Below are positions 1 through 5,806 of a stretch of 6,356 nucleotides of DNA, piece after piece. How positions within the stretch are numbered: the stretch's first letter is position 1; each line of letters opens with the position of its first letter. The DNA lies in the NCBI GenBank assembly GCA_021162925.1, contig JAGGXQ010000060.1:1-6356 (forward strand). Direction: 5' to 3'. Origin of the DNA: Nitrososphaerota archaeon (lineage in GTDB: Archaea > Thermoproteota > Nitrososphaeria > Nitrososphaerales > JAGGXQ01). A program made the translations under genes and the position numbers. The notes below the pieces were generated by a model. The model did not search any database. It was given only the letters and a program-made list of their open reading frames with translations, and had not been told where the DNA came from.

Positions 1-1
1 G

Positions 2-466
2 GGGCTCGTCCCGAGCATGAAGGTCGAGGAGAACCTGATGCTCAGGAGCTACCGCTACCCCCCTTACTCGAACGGCTTCCTCCTGAACTTGAAGGAGATA
101 AGGAGCTCCGTAAATTCTTTGATAAATAGGTTCGGCATAGTCGCAACCCCCGAAACCCTTGCCAGGAACCTATCGGGTGGGAACACGCAGAGGCTCCTAC
201 TGGCGAGGGAGCTCTCCCACATGCCTCGGCTCATAGTCGCATGCTACCCGACCAGGGGCCTAGATGTCAGGAGCGCCAACTACGTGAAGGGCCTGTTGCT
301 GGAGCACAGGAACAGGGGCGCGGCCATCATCCTGATATCCGAGGACCTGGAGGAGCTGCTCGAGGTGAGCGACAGGATACTGGTGATGCGCGAGGGCAGG
401 ATAGTGGGGGAGGTGAAGGGGGAGCTGGCGACCGCCGAGCGCCTGGGCATGCTCATGGGTGGCTGA
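2..466 (+). CDS. ABC transporter ATP-binding protein, C-terminal ATPase domain (5' partial)
   Basis: The reading frame is open to the left edge, so this is the last 154 residues of a longer protein; family members with two fused ATPase domains are about 500 residues. It would power import through the two permeases that follow. Visible residues 1-13 (GLVPSMKVEENLM) match the segment before the signature motif in the second ATPase domain of the BmpA-type nucleoside (YufO/RnsB) and sugar importers. The signature LSGGN is at residues 57-61, and the Walker B/D-loop region reads LIVACYPTRGLD at 77-88. The usual catalytic Asp-Glu of Walker B is replaced by Cys-Tyr, and the switch His is Glu (ISEDLEEL, 112-119). 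Both changes are typical of the second, degenerate site in this family. The stop is TGA and overlaps the next gene. The ATPase call is certain; nucleoside as substrate is only the family default. Confidence 0.9.
   Translation, partial: GLVPSMKVEENLMLRSYRYPPYSNGFLLNLKEIRSSVNSLINRFGIVATPETLARNLSGGNTQRLLLARELSHMPRLIVACYPTRGLDVRSANYVKGLLLEHRNRGAAIILISEDLEELLEVSDRILVMREGRIVGEVKGELATAERLGMLMGG
458..462 (+). promoter_or_regulatory. GGTGG ribosome binding site for the first permease
   Basis: GGTGG ends 5 bases before the TTG codon at 468. The second permease and the KARI-like gene have GGTGG 4-5 bases before their ATG. The match suggests that translation may start at TTG 468 and not at GTG 459, which itself lies inside the motif. 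It lies within the last codons of the ATPase gene, fitting coupled translation. Confidence 0.4.
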
Positions 467-1490
467 GTTGAGGCTCGAGCCCAGGAGGCCGAGCAGGCCC
501 CTATCTTTACTTATAACGCTGATCTCCCTCCTTTTGGCGCTAGCGGCGGGCTCCCTGCTGTTCGTCTCCGTCGGGGTCAACCCGATAGAAGCCTACTCGA
601 AGGCCTCCGACGTGTTCCTGACCACGAGAGGCCTAGAGGAGATATGCGTAAGGGCCACCCCCTTGATACTCGCCTCGGTCGGGCTCACCCTGGCCTTTAG
701 GGCGAGCTTCTGGAACATAGGTAGCGAGGGCCAGATATACATGGGGGCCTTCGGCGCCGGGCTCGCCGCCCTTTATTTGGGGGGCTCCCTACCGCTCGTC
801 CTCCTTTTGGGGTTCGCCTTCGGCGCCCTATGGGGCCTCATACCGGCGTTCATGAGGGTGAAGCTGAAGGTGAACGAGACCCTGACGACCTTGATGATGA
901 ACTTCATAGCGACTCTCTGGATCAGCTATCTCGTTTACGGGCCTTGGAGGGACCCGAAGGGCTATGGCTTCCCACTTACGCCCGAATTCCCGCCCTCCGC
1001 GATCCTGCCCAACCTGCCCGGAACCTCCGTCAACCTGGGCTTCGTCCTGGCGATCGCCATGTCGATCGTCGCCTACTTCATCATGGAGAGGACGGAGCTG
1101 GGCTTCGAGCTGAAGGTGATAGGGGGGAGCGAGAAGGCCGCGATCTACGCCGGGATCGACGTATCAAAGGCTTTGATGCTGATGATGGTGATAAGCGCCG
1201 GCCTCTCCGGCCTTGCGGGGGTTAGCATAGTGTCGGGCGTCATGCACAGGCTCAGGCCCGTCATATCTCCGGGATACGGGTACACGGCCATCATAATAGC
1301 CTGGGTCTCTAGGCTGAACCCCCTGCTCACGGCCCTGGTGGGCTTCCTCTTCGGGGGCCTGCTGGTCTTCGGCGATGCCCTCCAGATAGCGTTCAACCTA
1401 CCGGTCTCGAGCGTCCAGGTCTTTCAGGCGCTCATACTCATATTCGCCATATCTGGCTCCTTCTTCGAAAAGTATAGGATAAGGTGGTAG
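459..1490 (+). CDS. ABC transporter permease, BmpA/nucleoside type (YufP-like)
   Basis: This is an integral membrane subunit of a solute importer, 343 residues if GTG 459 is the start. It begins with a basic tail, then a strong hydrophobic segment at about residues 14-38, with further membrane segments near 65-80, 94-131, 146-160, 192-208, 236-260, 273-305 and 318-336. The motif NIGSEGQ at 86-92 is a hallmark of the first permease of nucleoside-type importers. The loop around residues 211-235 (RTELGFELKVIGG, then AAIYAGIDV) is the usual ATPase-contact loop. The gene overlaps the ATPase gene by 8 bases and is followed 2 bases later by the second permease, so the three are one operon. An alternative start at TTG 468 has better ribosome-binding spacing and would shorten the protein by three residues. 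The substrate is inferred from family only. Confidence 0.93.
   Translation: MAELRLEPRRPSRPLSLLITLISLLLALAAGSLLFVSVGVNPIEAYSKASDVFLTTRGLEEICVRATPLILASVGLTLAFRASFWNIGSEGQIYMGAFGAGLAALYLGGSLPLVLLLGFAFGALWGLIPAFMRVKLKVNETLTTLMMNFIATLWISYLVYGPWRDPKGYGFPLTPEFPPSAILPNLPGTSVNLGFVLAIAMSIVAYFIMERTELGFELKVIGGSEKAAIYAGIDVSKALMLMMVISAGLSGLAGVSIVSGVMHRLRPVISPGYGYTAIIIAWVSRLNPLLTALVGFLFGGLLVFGDALQIAFNLPVSSVQVFQALILIFAISGSFFEKYRIRW
1483..1487 (+). promoter_or_regulatory. GGTGG ribosome binding site deciding the second permease start
   Basis: GGTGG lies 5 bases before ATG 1493, inside the end of the first permease gene. This favours ATG 1493 over the in-frame GTG at 1484, which is itself part of the motif. 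Confidence 0.5.
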
Positions 1491-1492
1491 GG

Positions 1493-2359
1493 ATGCTCGA
1501 GTTGCTGATCGGGCTACTCGGGGCCGGGACCCCTTACCTCCTAGCCACCCTGGGCGAGGTCTATGCCGAGCGATCCGGGGTCATGAACCTGGGCCTCGAG
1601 GGCATAATATCCCTGGGGGCGTTCACGGGCTTCGCCGTATTCTACCAAACCGGATCGATCCCCCTTGCCATGCTCCTATCGGGCGTGGTGGGCCTGCTCC
1701 TCAGCCTCGTCCACGCGGTAGTTTCGATATCGTTCAGGGCGAACCAGATAGTCAGCGGCATAGCCCTTTCGATGCTAGGCCTGGGCCTTAGCGGCTTCTT
1801 CGGTAGGAGTTACGTGGGCCTTAAAGCTCCTCCCACTCCCTTTCACGGTCTCGATCCGATCATGATCTTCGCCCTGGTGCTATCCTTCGTCCTCTGGGTC
1901 GTCATGTTCAGGACCAGGGTAGGGCTTATGGTCAGGGCTACCGGAGAGAACCCCTCGGCCGCCGATGCCCAGGGGATAGACGTCTACAAGGTTAGGTACG
2001 CATGCGTTGCATTTGGGGGCTTCTTGGGGGGCATGGCCGGGGCATACCTCTCCACCATATACACGCCCATGTGGATAGAGGGCCTGAGCGCCGGCAGGGG
2101 CTGGATATGCATAGCCCTGGTCATCCTGGCGTCCTGGAACCCGTTGAGGGCCATAATCGCATCCTACATATTCGGGGGGATAGAGATATTGCAGTTCAGG
2201 CTCCAGGTCCTGAATCTTGGGGTGAGGCCGGAGTTCTACCTGATGCTGCCCTACCTCTCCGCGATGGCGGTCCTGCTCGTATTCTCAAGGGAAACGATGA
2301 GGAAGAAGTGGGCCTTCCCGGCGGCCCTCGCCCAGCCCTATTCGAGGGAGGAGGCCTAG
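1493..2359 (+). CDS. ABC transporter permease, BmpA/nucleoside type (YufQ-like)
   Basis: This is the second membrane subunit of the importer, 288 residues from ATG 1493. An in-frame GTG at 1484 would add three residues but falls in the ribosome binding site. ERSGVMNLGLEGI at residues 26-38 is the typical motif of the second permease in nucleoside-type importers, the counterpart of NIGSEGQ in the first. The cytoplasmic coupling loop is at about 140-165, with GENPSAADAQGID at 151-163. GRGWICIALVIL at 201-212 is the late conserved membrane motif. Hydrophobic segments alternate through the protein, and the tail after residue 266 is charged. It would pair with the upstream permease as a heterodimer. 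The next gene has its own TATA box, so the transporter transcript may end here, although no T-run terminator is visible. Confidence 0.93.
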   Translation: MLELLIGLLGAGTPYLLATLGEVYAERSGVMNLGLEGIISLGAFTGFAVFYQTGSIPLAMLLSGVVGLLLSLVHAVVSISFRANQIVSGIALSMLGLGLSGFFGRSYVGLKAPPTPFHGLDPIMIFALVLSFVLWVVMFRTRVGLMVRATGENPSAADAQGIDVYKVRYACVAFGGFLGGMAGAYLSTIYTPMWIEGLSAGRGWICIALVILASWNPLRAIIASYIFGGIEILQFRLQVLNLGVRPEFYLMLPYLSAMAVLLVFSRETMRKKWAFPAALAQPYSREEA

Positions 2360-2374
2360 AAAGCTCGCCGAACC

Positions 2375-2382
2375 CTTATTAG
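2375..2382 (+). promoter_or_regulatory. TATA box for the aldolase gene
   Basis: CTTATTAG is the only AT-rich patch in the 44-base gap after the permease gene. Its centre lies about 25 bases before ATG 2404, and no ribosome binding site precedes that ATG. Both fit a leaderless archaeal transcript, so the aldolase and KARI-like genes could be expressed apart from the transporter. Confidence 0.5.
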
Positions 2383-2403
2383 CCCCTCGGCTCAAATTCG
2401 GCC

Positions 2404-3174
2404 ATGGTATCATTCGTAACCGGTAGGTTCAAGAGGGCGTTAAAGGAGGGCAGGACGACCTTCGGGATCTGGATAACCATAGCCAGCCCTGACGTAACCG
2501 AAGCCCTCTCTAGGGTCGGCTTCGACTGGTTCGTGATGGACATGGAGCACGCCCCCTTGGGCATAAGCGAGGTCGAGGGGTTGATCAGGCCGATGAACGG
2601 CAGTAACACCTCTCCACTAGTGAGGGTCGCGTGGAACGATCCCGTGCTGATAAAGCTGGCGTTGGATACGGGGGCCGAGGGGGTCCTGATCCCCTGGGTG
2701 AACTCGAAGGAGGATGCGGAGAGGGCGGTAAGGGCCTGCAGGTATCCTCCGGATGGGGTAAGGGGCGTAGGGCCCAGGAGGGCGAGCGTTTACTGGCTCG
2801 ACGAAACCTACACCAAGAGGGCGAACGAGGAGCTCGCGGTCGTAGTCCAGATAGAGACCGAGAAGGCGATAAAGAACATGAGGGACATCTTATCGGTCGA
2901 AGGGGTCGATGCCTTCTTCGTCGGCCCCTACGACCTCTCCTTCTCCCTCGGCGTCCCTGGGGAGTTCGAGAGCGACACATTCAAGGATGCGATGGCCGAG
3001 ATCGTCGAGGTGATGAACGAGACCGGGAAGCCGGGTGGCATATGGGCCGATAGCGCCGAAGACGCCGTTAAGAGGGTGAGGCAGGGCTTTAAATTCGTCG
3101 CCATATCCGCCGACATACTCCTGCTCGTCAAGACGGCGAAGGCCATCCTAGAGGGGATAAAGGCGGGCATCTAG
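2404..3174 (+). CDS. HpcH/HpaI-family class II aldolase (2-oxo-3-deoxy acid aldolase)
   Basis: This is a 256-residue cytosolic metal-dependent aldolase with a TIM-barrel fold. Such enzymes reversibly cleave 4-hydroxy-2-oxo acids into pyruvate and an aldehyde, for example 4-hydroxy-2-oxoheptanedioate (HpaI), 5-keto-4-deoxy-glucarate (GarL) or 2-keto-3-deoxy-rhamnonate (RhmA). Length is normal for the family. The active-site set is complete: D46 and H49 in MDMEHAP, R74 in LVRV, the metal ligand E151 in QIET, and the metal ligand D177 in VGPYDLS. These align with E. coli HpaI D42, H45, R70, E149 and D175. Start ATG 2404 is supported by the TATA box 25 bases upstream. The KARI-like gene starts 8 bases after the stop, so the two are probably cotranscribed. 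The exact aldehyde product cannot be read from the sequence. A beta-hydroxyacid dehydrogenase nearby makes a GarL-type role attractive but unproven. Confidence 0.92.
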   Translation: MVSFVTGRFKRALKEGRTTFGIWITIASPDVTEALSRVGFDWFVMDMEHAPLGISEVEGLIRPMNGSNTSPLVRVAWNDPVLIKLALDTGAEGVLIPWVNSKEDAERAVRACRYPPDGVRGVGPRRASVYWLDETYTKRANEELAVVVQIETEKAIKNMRDILSVEGVDAFFVGPYDLSFSLGVPGEFESDTFKDAMAEIVEVMNETGKPGGIWADSAEDAVKRVRQGFKFVAISADILLLVKTAKAILEGIKAGI

Positions 3175-3180
3175 GTGGTG
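3174..3180 (+). promoter_or_regulatory. GGTGGTG ribosome binding site for the KARI-like gene
   Basis: This purine-rich motif overlaps the last base of the aldolase stop codon and precedes ATG 3183 by 2-4 bases. It is complementary to part of the archaeal 16S rRNA 3' end. Its presence here and absence before ATG 2404 supports reading aldolase plus KARI-like gene as one transcript. Confidence 0.5.
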
Positions 3181-3182
3181 GC

Positions 3183-4172
3183 ATGGCGAGGATTTACTTC
3201 GAGGGGGATGCGGATCTGTCGATCCTGAAGGGCAAGGTCCTGGCCGTGATAGGGTACGGGAACCAGGGCAGGGCCCAGGCCAAGGCGATGAGGGGGATGG
3301 GGCTCAAGGTGATAGTCGGGAACATAAAGGACGAGAGCTGGTTCCGCGCCAAGAAAGACGGTTTCAAGGTCTACGAGATAAGGGATGCGGTCAAGAGGGC
3401 CGATTGCGTCCTTTTGCTGGTCCCGGATGAGGTGGCCCCAGAAGTCTACTACGAGGAGGTCGAGCCCTTCCTGAAGGACGGGGCGCTCCTAGACTTCGCG
3501 AGCGGCTACAACCTGACCTACCACTTCATAGAGCCCAGGGCCGATCTAGACGTGGTGATGGTCGCGCCCAGGATGATCGGGGCGGGGATAGAAGAGCTGG
3601 TGGGCAAGGGGGTAGGCTACCCATCGCTCATCGGGGTTGCCCAGGATCGATCAGGTTCGGCGTTAAAGTACGCGCTCGCAATCGCGAAGGGAATAGGCTC
3701 CCTCCTGCCGGGAGGCTTCGCGGTCGAATCCAGCTTCGAGGAGGAGACGCTGGTCGACCTGTTCTCCGAGCATGGGTGGGCGGGTGCCCTCCTGTTCATC
3801 CTGAAGGAGAGCTATGACCTGCTGGTGGAGGCTGGGGTATCCCCGGAGGTGGCCATCCTAGAGCTCTACGCTTCGGGGGAGCTCATAGAGGTGGCGAAGG
3901 CGATATGCGGGAAAGGACTCTTCAGGCAGCTTAAGCTCCACTCCAGGACCAGCCAGTACGGCCAGCTCACCTGGGGCCCGAGGTACGGGGAAGCGGTTAG
4001 GCCGATCCTGAGGGAGGCCTTGAAGGGGATAAAGGACGGGAGCTTCGCCACCGAGTGGGCCTTGGAGCTTAAGGCCGGGCTACCGAAGTTCAAGAGGTTG
4101 CTGGAGTTCACCGAGGGGTTCGAGATATCGAAGTCCGAGGACTCCCTCTACAGAACGATGGGCAGGAGGTAG
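3183..4172 (+). CDS. Ketol-acid reductoisomerase (KARI) paralogue with altered active site
   Basis: This 329-residue protein has the length and layout of class I KARI, the NADPH- and Mg-dependent second enzyme of branched-chain amino acid synthesis. The N-terminal Rossmann domain has GYGNQG at residues 24-29. The C-terminal knotted helical domain spans about 185-329. Near-canonical stretches include ADLSILKGK (10-18), PDEVAPEVY (81-89), and VDLFSEH with metal ligands D192 and E196. Two key positions differ from true KARI. The conserved FAHGFN motif reads FASGYN (105-110), so the catalytic-region His is Ser107. The two Glu ligands normally spaced ExxxE become E227 with Ser231, and the next Glu is at 233. 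The TSQYG region (256-260) with S254 resembles a KARI-like subfamily that I recall from other prokaryotes. It is therefore unlikely to be the biosynthetic IlvC and probably acts on another 2-oxo or hydroxy acid. The neighbouring aldolase and dehydrogenase, with no other branched-chain amino acid genes present, support this. Confidence 0.85.
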   Translation: MARIYFEGDADLSILKGKVLAVIGYGNQGRAQAKAMRGMGLKVIVGNIKDESWFRAKKDGFKVYEIRDAVKRADCVLLLVPDEVAPEVYYEEVEPFLKDGALLDFASGYNLTYHFIEPRADLDVVMVAPRMIGAGIEELVGKGVGYPSLIGVAQDRSGSALKYALAIAKGIGSLLPGGFAVESSFEEETLVDLFSEHGWAGALLFILKESYDLLVEAGVSPEVAILELYASGELIEVAKAICGKGLFRQLKLHSRTSQYGQLTWGPRYGEAVRPILREALKGIKDGSFATEWALELKAGLPKFKRLLEFTEGFEISKSEDSLYRTMGRR

Positions 4173-5048
4173 CTAAAGGCGGTTCAGCTCCTTGAAGAGC
4201 AGCATCAGGGCCTGGGTCCCCTTCTCCCCTAGGCCCTTCCCGACCAGGGAGTTGTAGAGCTGGTAGAGGAGGCTCGAAAAGGGCAAGGCCAGGTTAAGCT
4301 CTTCTGCGGCCTTTATCGTGTACCTCAGATCCTTCCTCAGATGAGAGGATTTGAAGCCCGGCTCGAAGTCCCCCTTCAGTATCTTCGGCGCCAGGTTCTT
4401 CATCGCCCAAGAGCCACCGGCCCCCGAGCCTATCAGCTCGACGAGTTTGTTCAGATCCAGCCCGGCCTTAGAGCCCAGGGTGAGTGCCTCGCAGATCCCG
4501 GCCATGTTCGAAGCTACCGCTATCTGGTTGCAGAGCTTCGACATCTGCCCAGAGCCGTGAGGCCCCATGTAGAATATGTGCCTGCCCATCGCCCTGAAGA
4601 TCGGGAGGCACCTCTCGAATACCTCCTCCTTCCCCCCTACCATTATCGTCAGGGTCCCTTCTATCGCCCCCTTGTCCCCTCCGCTCACGGGGGCATCTAG
4701 GAACTCGACGCCCTTCTTCGAGAACTCCTCGGCCAAGAACTTCGAGTAGCTCGGGGAGTTGGTGCTCATGTCTATGAACACGGAGCCCTCCTTCACCCCC
4801 TTCATCACCCCCCTCTCCGAGAAGACCACGTCGTTTATGTCGGGTATGTCGGGGACCATCTCTACGATGACGGTGCTCCTCTCCGCCAGATCGGATGGGG
4901 ATTCGGCCATTTCTGCCCCTAACTTCGCCAGCTCCTCCATCGGCCCCCTGCTCCTGTTGTAGACGACCAGCTCGTATCCGGCCTTAAGCAGGTTCTTCGC
5001 CATCGGCTTGCCCATCAGCCCCAAACCTACGAACCCTATCCTCTCCAT
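4173..5048 (-). CDS. Beta-hydroxyacid dehydrogenase (tartronate semialdehyde reductase / 3-hydroxyisobutyrate dehydrogenase family)
   Basis: This is a 291-residue NAD(P)-dependent oxidoreductase of the family that includes GarR/GlxR and 3-hydroxyisobutyrate dehydrogenase. The N-terminal Rossmann motif GLGLMGKPMAKNL is at residues 8-20. VVYNRSR at 28-34 has Asn-Arg rather than Asp after the second strand, which usually means NADPH preference. The substrate motif DAPVSGGDKGA is at 118-128, and the catalytic Lys is K171 in GSGQMSKLCNQ. KDL at 239-241 is the second conserved Lys motif. Start ATG at 5048 is chosen because it begins directly with the Rossmann strand and has a TATA box 26 bases upstream; the frame stays open further upstream but would cross the divergent promoter. 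The stop abuts the stop of the KARI-like gene. The substrate is not decided by sequence: tartronate semialdehyde, methylmalonate semialdehyde and succinate semialdehyde reductases all look alike here. Confidence 0.92.
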   Translation of the reverse strand: MERIGFVGLGLMGKPMAKNLLKAGYELVVYNRSRGPMEELAKLGAEMAESPSDLAERSTVIVEMVPDIPDINDVVFSERGVMKGVKEGSVFIDMSTNSPSYSKFLAEEFSKKGVEFLDAPVSGGDKGAIEGTLTIMVGGKEEVFERCLPIFRAMGRHIFYMGPHGSGQMSKLCNQIAVASNMAGICEALTLGSKAGLDLNKLVELIGSGAGGSWAMKNLAPKILKGDFEPGFKSSHLRKDLRYTIKAAEELNLALPFSSLLYQLYNSLVGKGLGEKGTQALMLLFKELNRL

Positions 5049-5070
5049 GTGCCATTCGTCGCTTTGTGGG

Positions 5071-5078
5071 GATATAAG
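5071..5078 (-). promoter_or_regulatory. TATA box for the beta-hydroxyacid dehydrogenase gene
   Basis: Read on the minus strand this is CTTATATC, close to the archaeal TATA consensus. Its centre is about 26 bases before the ATG at 5048, and no ribosome binding site precedes that ATG, so the transcript is probably leaderless. Confidence 0.6.
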
Positions 5079-5097
5079 CTTGCCCCCATGGGAAAGG

Positions 5098-5106
5098 ATA
5101 TCTAAT
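5098..5106 (+). promoter_or_regulatory. TATA box and BRE for the ComB-like gene
   Basis: ATATCTAAT is centred about 26 bases before ATG 5128 and preceded by the purine-rich GGGAAAGG, which fits a transcription factor B recognition element. The geometry indicates a leaderless start at or next to 5128. Confidence 0.55.
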
Positions 5107-5127
5107 CGCCCTTTCAGATGGTTAGGG

Positions 5128-5805
5128 ATGGAGGTAGACGTGCTCACCAGCCCTAGGAAGGGGTACGACGCCCTAGTGTTTGTAGATGTGTTCAGGTCGA
5201 GCACCACCATAGCCCTTACCCTGGAGGAGGGGGCGAAGTACATACTGCCGTGTAAGACGCTCGAGGAGGCCCTAGATGCCAAAAGGGAGCTCCTTAAGGC
5301 CGGGGAGGATGTGGTCTTGGCCGGGGAGCGGATGGGGGTCAAGCCCGATGGATTCGACGTGAACATATCCCCTCCCATCCCGGCGAAGGGGAAGGTCGTG
5401 GTCTATACTTCGACGAACCTGGTTAGGCAGCTCTTCAAGGTACCCAGCCCCCCGGAGGTCATCATAGGGGCGCTCGTGAACTCCAGGGCCGTCTCCGATT
5501 ACATCAAGCGGATGGACTTCGAAAGGGTCGGGATCGTGGCATGCGGGGAATGGGGCCAGCTCTCCGTCGAGGACTTCGCAGGGGCGGGGGCTATAGTGAA
5601 GAAGCTCGGCGGCAGGCTGACCGACTCGGCGATGCTCGCCCTGCTGACCTACGAGAACGACAGGTGGAGGGACTACGTGAAGCTGAGCTCGTCCTACAGG
5701 CTCCTGGAGTCCTTGGGCTTTGAGAGGGACCTGAGCATATGCATGATGGAGGACGTATCGGATACGGTCCCGGTTTTAAGGGAAGGTAGGCTGGTCAGGG
5801 CATAG
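5128..5805 (+). CDS. ComB-family protein (putative 2-phosphosulfolactate phosphatase), divergent
   Basis: This 225-residue protein resembles ComB, the Mg-dependent phosphatase that makes sulfolactate in coenzyme M synthesis. Family marks are DVFRSSTT at residues 20-27 (usually DVLRASTT), GERMGVKPDGFD at 66-77, TSTN at 94-97, and a late SVEDFAGAGAIV at 146-157. Two family motifs are altered. The usual GFDxGNSP reads GFDVNISP, so the Gly-Asn pair is lost. The usual TTNGT/S reads STNLV, so the Gly and the hydroxyl residue are lost. Length is slightly below typical ComB. Start ATG 5128 is chosen because the family's first strand begins there and a TATA box lies 26 bases upstream; a longer version from 5008 would overlap the dehydrogenase gene on the other strand. 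No other coenzyme M gene is visible. ComB homologues occur widely outside methanogens, often with unknown function, so the reaction should be treated as provisional. Confidence 0.8.
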   Translation: MEVDVLTSPRKGYDALVFVDVFRSSTTIALTLEEGAKYILPCKTLEEALDAKRELLKAGEDVVLAGERMGVKPDGFDVNISPPIPAKGKVVVYTSTNLVRQLFKVPSPPEVIIGALVNSRAVSDYIKRMDFERVGIVACGEWGQLSVEDFAGAGAIVKKLGGRLTDSAMLALLTYENDRWRDYVKLSSSYRLLESLGFERDLSICMMEDVSDTVPVLREGRLVRA

Positions 5806-5806
5806 G

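Noticed and set aside
2585..2980. Arg/Pro/Ser-rich open frame on the minus strand inside the aldolase gene
   Set aside because: Its composition is that of the complement of GC-rich codons; it has no start context or motifs, and the plus-strand aldolase is complete with all catalytic residues.
3183..4172. Calling this gene ilvC, ketol-acid reductoisomerase of valine/leucine synthesis
   Set aside because: The His in FAHGF is Ser and the second Glu of the ligand pair is displaced. No ilvB, ilvN, leu or ilvD gene is adjacent, so the symbol would mislead.
5008..5127. Upstream extension of the ComB-like frame starting at ATG 5008
   Set aside because: It overlaps the dehydrogenase start on the other strand and includes both TATA boxes. 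ComB family homology begins at ATG 5128.
5049..5378. Long N-terminal extension (about 110 residues) of the dehydrogenase frame on the minus strand
   Set aside because: It has no Rossmann or other recognisable features, overlaps the ComB-like gene, and would cross a good TATA box placed for ATG 5048. The conserved family N-terminus starts at 5048.
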